This document shows, piece by piece, positions 35,944-48,231 of a stretch of DNA of 64,000 nucleotides; the first letter of the stretch is position 1; each line of letters starts with the position of its first letter. The notes under the pieces were generated by a model. It was not told the DNA's origin. It searched no databases and worked only from the letters and a program-made list of their open reading frames with translations. The translations under genes were made by a program, and so were the position numbers. Source of the stretch: Datura wrightii (lineage: Eukaryota; Streptophyta; Magnoliopsida; Solanales; Solanaceae); the NCBI GenBank assembly GCA_035772735.1, contig JASDFA010000011.1:2418001-2482000 (forward strand), in the 5' to 3' direction.

Positions 35944-36915
35944 TATTATATTAAAAGTGTAAAGGTTCTTATAAATGTTGATTGAACTTTTTGACCTTCA
36001 CTAAAAGACTCAACAATAGTCAAAATTATCATTTACTATTTTTATATAATTATTATTTAAAATTATTATATTTAATTATTCCATCACTTTATTTTAGCAT
36101 ATCAGATTTTCTATTTGTGACATAACCCTATTTATGGTGTAAACCAAAAAAAAATTTCATTGAACTTTTTTCCTTTTTTAATAGTCACAAACTTTTTTCT
36201 ACTTTATTTTATTATTTTAAATCTCTATTTATGGCACAACTCTATTTATAACGTAAATCTTTTTAAAAAAAAATTAAAAATGAAAAACCAAAATCTTTTT
36301 GCTTTTTGCTTTGAATTTTTTTTTTGTTCCCCTTAATTATAGTACGAAATTCTTATTGAAAAAAAGGTAAATTTCTTTTCCTTTTTTATAATAATGAGAA
36401 TATTTTTTTCCTTTTTTATAATAATGTCCTAATATTCTTATTCTTTTAAATAATTTTAATTTATAGATCCTTCTACTTCTATAAAAAAAAAATTATAATT
36501 GCATGATTTAATTCATCAATTCTTCTACGTCAATAATTTTGATTCAATTTCTAACCTTGTATGTTTGTGTTAATCTATCTTCTTTTTTTTCTTTTATGTT
36601 ATGAAAATTTTTTATATTATGGATTTGAAAAAGATTATAATTGTTATACTAACTCAAATTATTTATATTCAAAATAGATTAACTTAGATTATGTCTTTTA
36701 TTTGAGTCTAACATTGATTGTTATCTCCTTTAATTGAGTCTTATAGTGATACTATGTGATTTTAAAATTTGTGTTTTATAACTGACTTTCTTCTTCTACT
36801 CATACATTTACAAGTTTCATTTATTCATGTAAAGTAAATCTCTTCATCTCATTAAATATATATTTTTTTTTATAATTATAACTCTTGTGTGTGCTTTGTT
36901 TTAGATAATCTTGCA

Positions 36916-37085
36916 ATGGAATTTGAAAAGAATTTCGTGAATGAAATTGTGTCAATTAACAACTTAAAACGATATGATTCTCATTGGATAATAAAGGTCT
37001 TAGTAATTGGAGCTGGATCAGTAAAAGAGTATAAAAAGGGGAACAAAAGAAGGCACTCATGTGACTATAACATTGGTTGACGAAT
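36916..37085 (+). pseudogene. RPA70-like OB-fold fragment inside Helitron 2
   Basis: The frame reads MEFEKNFVNEI..., then HWIIKVLVIGAGSVKEYKKG. After a one-base frame change it continues EGTHVTITLVDE, followed by TAGGTAATA that could hold an old donor site. The W-xxKVxVIxxxxVxEY...G-(T/L)LVDE pattern is the first OB-fold strand set of plant RPA-like single-strand DNA-binding proteins, which plant Helitrons often carry. The frameshift and lack of further exons make it a relic. Confidence 0.5.
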
Positions 37086-37144
37086 AGGTAATAATTCTTT
37101 TTTTATTATATTTTATATTTTTATATATATGTTTGAATTCTTAT

Positions 37145-37151
37145 CTATTTT

Positions 37152-37190
<39 letters not shown>
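37145..37190. repeat. (TA)n microsatellite
   Basis: Simple TA repeat of about 17 units. A similar shorter run lies at about 35636-35660 in the neighbouring element. Confidence 0.9.
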
Positions 37191-37192
<2 letters not shown>

Positions 37193-37429
37193 TTTAAAGT
37201 TTAATTTTTTGCAAGGTACAAAAGTTTATACTATACTTTTTAATAATTATATTGAACAGTGAAAAAAAATATTTCAACAAAATAAGATTCATTACATCAT
37301 AAACGTATGTGTTAATAGTGTTAATCCTAATTTTGTATCAGCAATCAAGGAGATTAAGATTGGACTCAATGACAAAATTATAATTTAAGAATGCAACAAA
37401 TAATAGAAATAATTGTCATTGCTTTGCAT

Positions 37430-37930
37430 GAGAAGAGGAATTGTTCGTCAGCAAAATGAGAGCGGAATTCCTGTTAAATTTCAGAATCTCTGCCGTTCTG
37501 TTTGAGTTGTTGAATAAAGGAAGTTAGATTTCCATCAAGACAGCTTAAGGTGATCGAGAAAACGGATGAAAGATAGATCCATCCTGGTCCTCAGGACCCA
37601 ACACTATATTATTCTTATATATTTCCTTTCCGATGAAAAGATGCAAAAGGTGTTGATACGTTTCCTTGAGTGGGTCGTCTGAACCAACCCGAGGCGATTC
37701 CACTCCCTTCTTGGTCTACTTTAGTTACAACTCGATCTACGTGTAATCAGCATGTCAAATGCCAGATTGGATAAGACAACACGACATCAACCATATGTAA
37801 CAATGTATAAAAGGAAAAACGGGCATCTTTCCCTCCAATGCTGACGGGCCCCTTTAGAAGATAGGGGGAGACTTTCTTGTGGTAGTGATTGCGAACATCT
37901 CTCCTCTTCTTTTAACATGCACAGTTTGCT
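37430..37930. other. GC-rich island, possibly organelle-derived
   Basis: About 500 bp near 45-50% GC sit in DNA that is mostly under 25% GC. The style (TCCATCAAGACAGCTTAAGG; GGTCCTCAGGACC; ACGGGCATCTTTCCCTCC; TAGGGGGAGACTTTCTTGTGG) resembles plant mitochondrial DNA. A 24-codon frame MRAEFLLNFRISAVLFELLN lies at 37457. No gene is recognised. A nuclear mitochondrial insertion is the leading guess, from composition only. Confidence 0.35.
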
Positions 37931-38474
37931 TACATGGATCGTTATAGACAAATTTGTCATTTACTGTTTTTCTTAAATAATTATCATTAAATTATTATTC
38001 TAATATTTAGGAGTTTGAAATTAATTAAAAGTTATAAATATTAAATCTTTACTTATTTGTAAAAGGTAAGAACTCCTAATTTAGTATTTTAAAATTAACT
38101 GAAATTTTTCTTTTTAAATCTTTCCTTATCTACTGTATTAAAAGTCTTAATATTTAAAACTTTAAAACTAATTATAATTTTGTTAACTTATATTAATCCT
38201 TTATTATTAAATTAAGTAATTATCCATCACAAAATTTCAACTCACGATAAAAAAAATAAATTAAAGAATGTAATTTTATTATGCATTAATACGTTGAATT
38301 TCTTTTTTCTTCTTCTTTTTTTTAAAAAAAAAATTATACTATTGAAAAAAAATAATATATATAGAAACACAACATACTTTAAGTTGTTTCAATTAATCAA
38401 GTGCTCTTGTTATTCATACTCTTTAGTTAAATCTACATTATTTTTCTGTTTTAATTTATGTGAATTAGATTAGA

Positions 38475-39493
38475 GGGAAAATGGTTCAAAACACACTCTA
38501 ACTTTTCCCGAAATTGTTGTTACACACTTCAACTTTGCGGAGGTCCTATGATCCCCCTGAATTATTCTGAAGTGAAATGTATTCACCCTTTAAAAGTAAC
38601 ACCCAAATTTATGTTAAATGGTAAAAAACACGCACTGACACGTGTCCTTTTTTATTTTTTCTTTTCTTTTCTCCTTTCTTCTTATTCTTTTTAATCTTCT
38701 TCTTCTTCTTTTTTAAAATCTCTTTTCTCCTTCTTTGCTCTTACTTTTCCTTCATATTTTTTTCCTTTCTTTCATTGCTTCTTTTCCTTTCTCTCTCTTT
38801 TATCTTCTATTTTATCTTTCAACTTTTTTTTTAAATTCTTTTTTGTAAAGTCAAATAAGTAGAAATATTTTTGAGGTAATCAGGTAGAAAGAAGGAAGCA
38901 TCAATAAAGGCCGAATTTTTTTTCGACAAAGGCTTCAATTTTTTATTGTAGCATATATGTTTAACAATTATTGTGGTTGAAGAAGTTATTTTTTTAATTG
39001 AGTTATTTACTTTACTAATTGGAGTATTTTTGGAGATTTTTATTACTATTTAGATTATTTTTTGGTGATGGGTTTTTGAAAATCCATGCCATGCCTAACT
39101 TTAATGGTGTAGGGGATGTTGAAAAATGGGTAAATTTCATGGTGATTACTAATGAATTGGACATTAATAAATGTGCTAAAAAAATAATGACTTTTGATGG
39201 TGGTAGCGAGGTGGTGGTGGAGGAGGTGTTGGTGGCTCTAAGGTGATGAGAGAGAGAGAGAGAGATAAAAGGAAAAAAAGAAAAGAAAAGAAAAAAAAAT
39301 ATTTTTTAAAAAAAAATAGGTATATAATTCCTCAATCGCTCAAGGAGAGTGCATTATACTTTCTACTATATAAGCATATAGATTGAATATATTCCATTTT
39401 AAAATAATTCAGGGGGTCATAGGATCCCCGCAAAGTTGAAGTGTGTAACAGCAATTCCAGGCAAAGTTAAATTGTGTTTTGAACCATTTTCCC
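38475..39493. mobile_element. Mutator-like element (1019 bp) with 9-bp target duplication
   Basis: Long inverted ends of roughly 90-95 bp begin GGGAAAATGGTTCAAAACAC on the left and are mirrored on the right. A perfect 9-bp duplication TAGATTAGA flanks them (38466-38474 and 39494-39502). Long TIRs with a 9-bp duplication define MULEs. No transposase is present. The interior holds a CT-rich block (38680-38830), a 75-codon frame (39019-39246) and a GGTGGTGGAGG/GAGAGA stretch, which might be a captured host fragment. Confidence 0.9.
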
Positions 39494-40244
39494 TAGATTA
39501 GACATATAAATTAAGATCGAGAGAAAAAATTGAGCTGACATAATCTCATAAAGGGTAAAATAAAAAATTAAGATTATGCTATAACTAGATATTTAAAGTA
39601 TGAAGCCTCATAGTAAATTATCATTTACTTTTTTTACCCTTTTAAAAATAGAATTTTGTTTTCACTAATTTTGATGAATCTTTCTAAGTTTGGACTATCA
39701 GTTACAAAAAAGTAAATGCATTTGTAATATGATGTCAATTTATTAGTGTTAAAATAAATCGGTAGTACTATATTTTCTATTCTACTATACAACTTTGTAT
39801 TACAACGCGTCTTCATAATGCTAATATTTTTATTTCTTTTAATATGTTAATAACGTAGTAGTACAATTTATTGTAACAATTAACATGAAATATACATATA
39901 TACATGCATTTAAGTGGTCATGAAATTTCACCTTTCAGTCAACGCTATTTTTACGATGTTTTGTTCCTTGAAACAAGTATTAGAACAAATTGAGGAAAGA
40001 ACTATTGGATTAGATCAAACTTTTAAACATAATTATTTATTAGCTTCAAATTTATAATTTTTCTTTAAAAAAATTCTTATATTGTTATACAAATACATTT
40101 TTTAAATATTATTTATGCTATTTTGTTCTTATTAATATGAGGGATACGCGCGAAGTGCGTACATTAAAATCAATTATTGCAAAAGTATTCACATCGAATT
40201 CTACTCTACCGTAACTTTCATGTGAGATATGTAAATTACAACAT

Positions 40245-40455
40245 ACACACTGAGGCGGATTCAGAATTTACCTTCTATGGATTCAAACTTCTAAGATTTT
40301 TAAAATTGAACTGCTATACTTTCTAAGTTATGGGATCAATCCACTTTTTATTATAATTTTTAATAAAGTTTTACACATAATTTATACTCCACATCGAAAG
40401 TTATAGTTTAATTTCGCCCATAATAATTACGCTACACCCGCCTCCGAAACATATA
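40245..40455. mobile_element. Short interspersed repeat with GGCGG / CCGCC ends
   Basis: It starts CTGAGGCGGATTCAGAATTT and ends TACACCCGCCTCCGAA, with short inverted ends (GAGGCGG/CCGCCTC). The type is common between Solanaceae genes. No target duplication is assigned; it lies just 3' of the P450 gene. Confidence 0.4.
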
Positions 40456-40640
40456 CACCAAATTATGTTTTGAAAAATATACATGGTACTAAGTTGTGTC
40501 CTATTATTACTAAGAATATATTGAGTGTAATGATACTCCTCACTCTTGTTGATGAGCTTACATTTATTTAAAAGTAAAAGTAAAAGTAAAAACACTTAGG
40601 AACTTCAAGTGTACAAGAGATACTATATCCAAGAAAATGT

Positions 40641-43402
40641 TTACAAGTAATTATTAGAAGCTACTAAGCAAAGAGGAGTTTTCTTGTGCATAGTAATCCC
40701 CAAAGCTTCTTCCATATCAAGATCCTTGGCTTCCATCCCTTGAGGAAGTGTCCAATCGAAATGAAATAGTAGATTAGCAATTGCAAGCTCAACAAGTGGT
40801 ATAGAAAAATTAATTCCTGGACACCCTCTTCTTCCTGCCCCAAATGGTAAAAGCTCAAAATTTTGGCCTTTATAATCGATATCCTTATTTAAGAATCTCT
40901 CCGGCAAAAACGCCAATGGATTTTCCCAGTATTTAGGGTCCGTCCCAATTGCTGTCGCGTTTATGAGGACTCTTGTATTTGCTGGGATTACGTACTCCAT
41001 TATTTTGCAACTAGAAATTGTTACTCGAGGGACTAGTAACGGGGCTGGTGGATGAAGTCTAAATATTTCTTTTATGACCAGTTTCAAGTATTCGAGTTTG
41101 TAAAGATCACTTTCATGGACCTTTTTTTCCCCCTTGGCAATTTGTCTTACTTCTTGTTGGGCTTTTTTCATAACTCTTGGATTTAATATGAGTTCTGTCA
41201 TGGCCCACTCGATGGTTGCTGCTGATGTGTCAGTTCCCGCTATAAATATATCCTGTCACATGCATTTGCATGTTGTTGTTAGGAAAATGGAAGACTCCAG
41301 AATAAATTTTAGCTTCACGCGCGCGGAATACTTCGTCTTAAGACTATTTTGCTCAGTGAAATAATTTGAAATTATTATTCTACCAATGAGAAATAAGAAA
41401 TAAGGAATAAGGAATAAATAGTCATAATATTAATTTTTAAATGGTTTATTTTATATTTAATGCAATAAAATCTCGGGATAACTAATTTCGAGATTAATTA
41501 TATCGAAATTAGTTATTTCAAATTCAGGGTGTGATAAAAATAACACTATAATCTCGGGATAACTAATACCGAGAGAGCTTATCCGGAAATTTTATCCCAA
41601 TCAAACGAGAGATAAAACATACAAAAATTAATACCTAGACTATTTACTCCTTATTCCCTTATTAAAGGTAGGATAACAATCCCGGGTTATTTCAACCCAG
41701 GATTAGTTATCCGAAATTATTTGTTTCCCTACCAAACGATCTATAGTAAATAAGATAATTCGATGCATAAAACTCACTATTAAAAAATTAATATTTTTTT
41801 ATTGAAATTTCTCATCGAAAAATATTAAGTGGCTATTTTCACTGATATCGATGGAAAAAGAAAAAATAATAGTGTTTCCACATGAAAAAATCATGAAGTT
41901 TCCCACTACTTCAGTGAGAATCTGTTTCCCACCATTTGTTTTTCCAGTGAACTGGTTCATTGAGAAATAGATAGAAAAATTATATTTTATAACACAAATT
42001 TTTCACTGATTTGATATTTTATAACACAATTTTTTTACTGATTTGTGATCGAAAAAATATCTATTTTACCGAAAAATTTTATCGGGGACCCGTTCAAAAA
42101 AGCTGGCCGCTTGTACTTTAATTAGCCAATCTAGTGCTGTGATTTCACTTTTTACCAAGGAAAAAGCAAAGAGAAAATAAAGGAGAAACTTACAGCAAGA
42201 AGGCCTTTGATGTGACTATCTTGGAGATGGACATCTTGGTTCGGATCCTTTTGAATTCGAAGCAATACATCAACAAGATCTTCATCATCCCTTTGTTTAA
42301 TCCAACTTCTTGAATCAACATGATCTTCTATTACTTTGTCATAAAACTTATCCAGTTCTCTAAAATTCTTTTCCAATCTTTGATCTAGCCCATTAATTTT
42401 GTTAATCCATGCCATCTTTGGAAAATAATCAGCAACATTAAATTCAGCCAACAATTCTTGTGTCTCGTAAAGAATTTCATGGAACTTTTTCTCCCCATTG
42501 TCTTCTCCTCTTTCGTGATCACTCCCTTTCCCAAAAGCCACACGACAAACAACGTTATTCGACAAGGCTAGTGCCAATGCACTTATGTTAATACATGAGT
42601 TCAAAGAATTGCCAACTTCTTCAACCAAACGACTCACTTCCTCATCACGAATTGATGAGAAACTTTGTACTCTCTTTGTGCTTAGCAACTCTAAGACTAG
42701 AACTTTTCGAATCTCTCTCCAAGAATCACCTGTTGAAGACATAATTAAGTAAAGAAGGTATATAAATATTGTCCATTGAAATATAATTTCAGTATGATAT
42801 CAAGGCAATCGTAATCTCATAAATTACGAGGTGCCACTATAATATTAATATTTATGTTCAGAATCAGCTAGCGTGACACCAATAACCTCTAAATCCTAAA
42901 TTTATCTTTGTTGCCACACTGGTTGCTAAAAACAGTTGTCCATCTAAAAGAAGAAATGAATCAACAACCGCACATAAAGCGATATGTTATAAAACATACA
43001 ATTAAGTAAATAAAAACGTATTTTCTCTAACAGCTTACCGTAAGGAGCAAAAGACACGTTACAACAATTATAGGTAAGTTTTCTTGCAGCATATAAGGCA
43101 GGACGGCCAGAGAAGACAACATCATGTCTTCTAAAGATCTGTTTAGCAACGTCAGCAGAGGAGACAACCAGAGTATGGACAGAACCTAATTGCAAGTAAA
43201 TCAAATCTCCATATTCATTGGAAAGTTTTTGAAGTGAACGATGAGGCAATTTCCCAAGTTGATGAAGATTTCCTATAATAGGTAGTTTCCTAGGACTTGG
43301 AGGGAGCTTCTTTGCTTTGTTTTTCTTCTTTGTGAAAGAAAATATTTTGAACAAAAAGAAAAAGAAAGAAGCTAACATACTCAAGAACACAAGGGAACTC
43401 AT
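40641..43402 (-). CDS. Cytochrome P450, CYP71 family-like
   Basis: Three exons on the minus strand, 43039-43402, 42194-42729 and 40641-41252, give 503 codons plus TAA. The ATG chosen (MSSLVFLSML) opens an N-terminal membrane anchor, followed by a Lys-rich stop-transfer and the PPSPRKLPIIGN hinge. Helix I reads AGTDTS (about 305-310), ExxR is E362/R365, PERF reads LPERF, and the heme loop FGAGRRGCPG has the axial Cys444. All the catalytic marks of an ER-bound plant monooxygenase using NADPH-P450 reductase are present. The 71-clan pattern suggests specialised metabolism; the substrate cannot be read from sequence. Besides the usual CYP71 intron before DIFIAGTDT, there is a second intron after SFAPYG. 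Confidence 0.92.
41440..41760. mobile_element. MITE-like sequence in P450 intron 2
   Basis: Repeated and inverted copies of CTCGGGATAACTAAT and ATTAGTTATCC (for example 41472, 41551 and 41690), and TCCCAATCAAACGAGAG / CCCTACCAAACGATC, resemble a common Solanaceae MITE. The exact ends and target duplication are unresolved. It lies inside the 941-bp intron. Confidence 0.5.
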
Positions 43403-43500
43403 TTGTATCAATTTTGGGGGTTTGCAGAGAGGTTATTATATGTATTTACTACTATACTATGCTAGAAACTTCAAATCAATTAATGGCGGCTGGCCATGTG
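43403..43500 (-). promoter_or_regulatory. P450 proximal promoter
   Basis: On the minus strand, a TACATATAATAACC TATA-like box (about 43432-43444) lies 30-40 bp before the ATG, giving a very short leader. No further motif was assigned. Confidence 0.4.
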
Positions 43501-46300
43501 GATCAAGTAGTTGCATAAAGGATAAGATTTTTACGATTTCCTGGTGTGTAACAGTTACATTCATTTTAATTTATTTATTTAATTTTGATTCGATAAAAAG
43601 TTTTAAAAAATAAATTAATTTTTTTTTAAAAATAATTTAACTTTATGACTTCGTATTAAAAATTTGCAAAATATATCAAAATATTTTTCAATACTATGAT
43701 CTCAAACATGCTATGTATAAAGTTAAAATTAAAAAATTATTTTTTTAAAAATAGAATAAAAAAATAATAAAAACTAATAAATTAAAAAAAAAGTACATCC
43801 TGATTTGACTGAATAAGATTTAAAAAAAAATACAATTTCTTATAATTTAAAATTAAAAATATATATAATATATCAAAATACTCTCTCGCCAGATCTTATG
43901 ATTTTAAATAAATTATATAGAATAATATAATATAAAATCAGTAAATATGAAAAATAATATTCTATTTAAAACATACTTTCAGAAGAAGAAAAAGACAGAA
44001 CCAATATAGCCGTCTTAAATGACAAGGAAAGTTGAGTTGAAAAATATTTTGTTTTGTATTACCAACTGGTTGAACACCCCACGTGTGGAAAACAGTTCCT
44101 ATATAGAGGCGTTCCCATTCTATGTACTTCTCCTATTCATATTGTGTTCGTTTTCTCCGTCCATATGATCATAATTTAGCCATCAAATATATTGATAATC
44201 TTTTCAATTTATTTTTATTGACAATTCAAAGATATTTGTTGGATTTTAGCATTTTATAATAGTATTATTAAATTAAAAATAATTTAGAGTTTTTTTTACT
44301 TATATTAAAGATGAATTTTTTTTATCATTAAAGAATAATTAAAAATTAGAAAATAGATATTTGGGTTAAGCCCAGATGATCCGGATATTCATATTTTTTA
44401 TTATATATATTTATCACATGCATGTGTGCGCTGAATAACTTACACAACATAATATTTTCTTGTATATAAATAAGTAAGAAATAGATTTGAAAGATTAAAA
44501 TAAAACAAGGGTGAGATGGGGTGCTAAAATAAAAAATGGGAGCAAATTAGAGCAAAGGAATTGTCTATATATTTGGCCTAATTTAGGAGTGTACAAATCA
44601 AATTAAAAAAAAATCGCATCAAATCGATTAAGTTTAGTTTAGTATTGAGTAAGAAGAAAATTTGAACCAGATCGATGTATAAATACATTTATTTTATAGA
44701 TATTTATAAGATTTTATATAGGATTTCTTTAAAAATATATATCAAAAAATATTTTTCATTCTCTTATTGGATGTTTAATAACACTATATAGTTCATTTAT
44801 ATTTATGTACTTTAAATAATGCTTAATTTATTATCAAGTATTATTAAAATGTGTCGATTTATTGGTACTTTCATATTTATATTTCAAAGATATATTAAAC
44901 TCATGCATCTTTTTTTTTTTTGAATTTGATATGCTGTATTAATGATAATTTTTAAAATTAAACAAAATGTATTAATTTTTCGATTTTATGTTGACTTTTA
45001 TATTTAGTTATTAAAATTCAGCTAAGTTTGAACGCATTTATCATTGAAATATTATTGATAGACTAACAAAATTATTGTTATACATTTAATAATATATGTG
45101 TTTGTCAATCTATTAATTACTATTACACCTGTATTGATTTATTAAGACTTTATCAATAACTTTAAAAAATAAAATTAAAGAAATATTTCTAAAACAATTA
45201 AATTCAAAAATAAAATAGAAAATCAATATTCATCAATCAATCAATCTGATATAATTAATTTAATTTAGTTTATTAAAGATCAAATCAAACTTCCCCATCC
45301 CATTATATATACTATTCATAGCGAGTGCAAAAAGTATGACTTTTTTATACGCATACTTCTTTTTTATTTTTTTATTTTTCATCATATATATTGCTCTATA
45401 TTTATTTTGATCTTGAAATGATGATGCGGTATTAACGAAAAAAAATGTTTCTCATAAATAATGAGAACTGTTGCCTAGATGTGTAAATGAAGAAAACCAA
45501 ACAAAATTCCTCCAAAATGGCTTGTTAGGTAATAAAAATCAGTTTCGATTATGTTATAAGAATTTTTACACCTTATATAGTGAGGCTTTTGAGAATAACT
45601 ATGTGGATTTAGATTAAAGTAAATAAATATTACATATTAAAATTATTTTCAGATTAATTTAGCCCAACAAAATCAAATGTAACGATGGTACGTAATTAAG
45701 GGCAATGGGTTGTTTCTTCTCAACTTAATCAAGACATATAATTAATTGACTTATTATTTAGCAGAAATAAAATGTGACGGTTTAGTTCTAGAAATGTCAA
45801 AGTATGCCAACCACCTAAAAGCAATGAGGATAATTTCTGGTATCAATTTCAAGTGACAGAATGGATATCATCTTCATAAATAATTATTTGTATTTGGTGT
45901 TTATATCAAATTGATACCGCTTTACTATACAAAAACCAAGGCTAGAATATATAGTAATTAACTACGTTTATATATATATATACACACACACTCGTGAATA
46001 GCCAATTCTGACCATATAAGTCTTTAATATTGTATTGCATAGACTCGATTCATGGAAAAGTATTGCACTACCATTGAAACAAGTAAAGGAAGCTTGATGG
46101 AGGTTCAATTTGCAAGTTGAAAATGACCAATTCCAAAAAACAAAAAGTTAAAAAGGATCACAACTCTTCAAATTTTTTTCATTCATATGTGCACCCACAA
46201 TTTTGGTCCATGCCAAAATGTATAGTAACTAAGCAAATTTATAATAATACTCTGTTAGCTAACCATAAAATCCAATGCTGGAAAGGAAGAGGCGCAATCG
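43501..46300. other. Gene-free DNA
   Basis: AT-rich intergenic sequence with no supported ORF. CCCCACGTGTGG with CTATATAGAGGCG at about 44079-44110 looks like a G-box and TATA pair on the plus strand, but nothing coding follows it. A TA/CA repeat lies at 45970-45990. Confidence 0.45.
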
Positions 46301-46330
46301 ACTTATACTAGGTCCTCAGTTGCTCCTCCT

Positions 46331-48231
46331 TTAGGCAGCATATATACATTCTTGGTAACCTGCATAAATTTTCACACAAAGTAATATACACTTTTCAATA
46401 CTTTTAGAGAAACAAATTCAACTGAATAGTAAATTGGTAGAAATTAATTAACCATGAGGGTACATATTAAGTAATTTTGGCAAGACGAACTTACTAGGAT
46501 CAGAGATGGTGACAACACCGGTATTCATGAAGTTGCAGTCATTATCATTACGGCCATTTGCTTGATAATAAGCATTCATGGCGTAAGCTGCGTGAGCTCT
46601 GACAGTAACGGGCTCGTAGCAAGGGCCACCATCTTGTATAGGCTGACAATCTATTCCCGAACCACACACGAAGTCTATGTTAGACTGCAAAGCTGCATCA
46701 CTAGCGTCTGCTCTCGGCACACACCATTTCTTCCACACTTCCGGGGCCATAGCAGGTGGAAAAACCTGAATTTAGAATTTTAAGTCAATAATGAATACAG
46801 AGTAATGCAACAATATTTATCGTATTATGTTTAATTGTATGTGTATATTATAATTACACTTAAATGTAAACATATACTAGTAAAGATTTTATAATTACAC
46901 ATTATATCTAATTTATATGTAGCTTTGGAATAGGGAGATCCGCCCATGGTTAGTGAATTTGTTTCGTTTCAAGAATCGGGAAGATCAAACTATGAGAAAG
47001 CGGGGGAGATTTCTCGGATCAATAATAATTATTTGTGAAGACAATTATACCCTTAACAAAAAATATATCCAAGGCATATACTAAGAGGATATTTTCGGCA
47101 TTCACACAATTACTGACCTCTGAGGAAAAAAAGAGAAAACCATTTTACTTATTTACCCTTGGGGATTATCTAAATTTTCGGGAAAATTACCTGTGTACCA
47201 CTTAGAATGCCCACGTCGTAAACGGGGCTGAAGTCGGGTCGGAACAACCCGAAGTTACGTTCGGAAGTTCTAGGCTTAAGGTCCTCATTGAACAGGGAGA
47301 AAATGTAAGTCTCAAAGGTCCTGTTTGGCATCAATGGCGTTCCGACGCCGGAGTTTACATGCCTCACGAGGTTCACATTGTACGAGATAGCATTCTCCAA
47401 ACTGACACCTGGTTGATTCGGGTCACCCGCAGAAGGCCACCCAGTTTCCGCCACAACGATATCCACGTCATCATAACCCAACGCCTTCATCGCCGAATAC
47501 ACAGCATCAAGCTGTGCATCGAACATGTTGGTGTAATTCATTCCCGTAGCTTCATCGTAAACCCCATTATTGGGTTTAAACAGGGCATAGTCTAGGGAGT
47601 TATCATTGAACCCAAAGAACGGGTATGGACAAATCATGAAGGGTGATTTGGTTTCGCGGTGGAATTCCAGCATCGGGGCAAAAATTACCCGGTCGTATAC
47701 GGGTTTGAACCGACCCGAACTGGGTGGTTGGGAGGAGGCCATGATTCCCAAGGAGTGTGGTGTTGAAACCTGGATATCACCGATTCCGGCTTCTAACAGA
47801 GCTCCATGAATCGCTCGCATGGCGGGAACTAGATGAGCGATGAGATTCTTGTCGCTGGTGGCCATGACTTCATTTCCAACGCAAATGCGATCTACTCTGG
47901 TGTGTGGATAGTACGGAACAACATTTTCATCAACCCAGGATTGCGCACCATCGGGTTTAGAAACTGATAAAATGTCGCCGTTTGGGACCGTCACGGTAAC
48001 CCAAACACCTGTATCAGCGAAGGCGCGGAGAATTTCCGGGTTGGCGTCAAAGATCTTGATTTTGTTAACGGTGGTTTGGTCTCTGATGAAGGCGGCGACT
48101 TGGGTCGGTGGTGGGAGGTTGTCGGCGACAGTTCCGTAGTTGATGCCAATGAGATAGTAACCGGAGGCGCCGTTACAGAAAAAGAGCAAGATAAAGGAAA
48201 AGAGAACGGGAAGTAAACAGAGCTTGGCCAT
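46331..48231 (-). CDS. GH17 glucan endo-1,3-beta-glucosidase with X8 domain
   Basis: Three exons on the minus strand, 47191-48231, 46495-46765 and 46331-46359, with GT/AG borders, give 446 codons plus TAA. The ATG at MAKLCLLPVL was chosen because it opens a signal peptide (to about residue 24); the frame extends upstream without a signal. GH17 covers ~26-345, with proton-donor E121 (VGNEV) and nucleophile E262 (VAETGWPSAGD). The X8/CBM43 module (~360-446) has six Cys; the last lies in the 29-nt final exon (YQECIYAA). X8 binds beta-1,3-glucan. No hydrophobic GPI tail follows, so a secreted wall enzyme acting on callose is likely. Such enzymes serve cell-wall remodelling, plasmodesmata or defence. 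Confidence 0.93.

Larger units (their letters stand above)
35944..40175 (+). mobile_element. Helitron-like element 2, with later insertions
   Basis: Directly after element 1, TATTATATTAAAAGTGTAAAGG repeats its start. The following ~200 bp (GTTGATTGAACTTTTTGACC, ACAATAGTCAAAATTATCAT) parallel element 1. The other end is GGGATACGCGCGAAGTGCGTAC near 40146-40167, matching the 3' stem of element 1 but without a clean CTAG. Between them lie an RPA-like relic, a GC-rich island and a Mutator-like insertion. Boundaries are approximate. Confidence 0.5.

Noticed and set aside
42735..42742. Start of a separate P450 gene at MSSTGDSW
   Set aside because: The ATG lies in the intron just before the acceptor; joining exon 1 and exon 2 in frame restores the normal P450 sequence.
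44079..44110. G-box plus TATA-like pair on the plus strand
   Set aside because: No ORF or exon-like sequence follows; the nearest gene, the P450, reads the other way.
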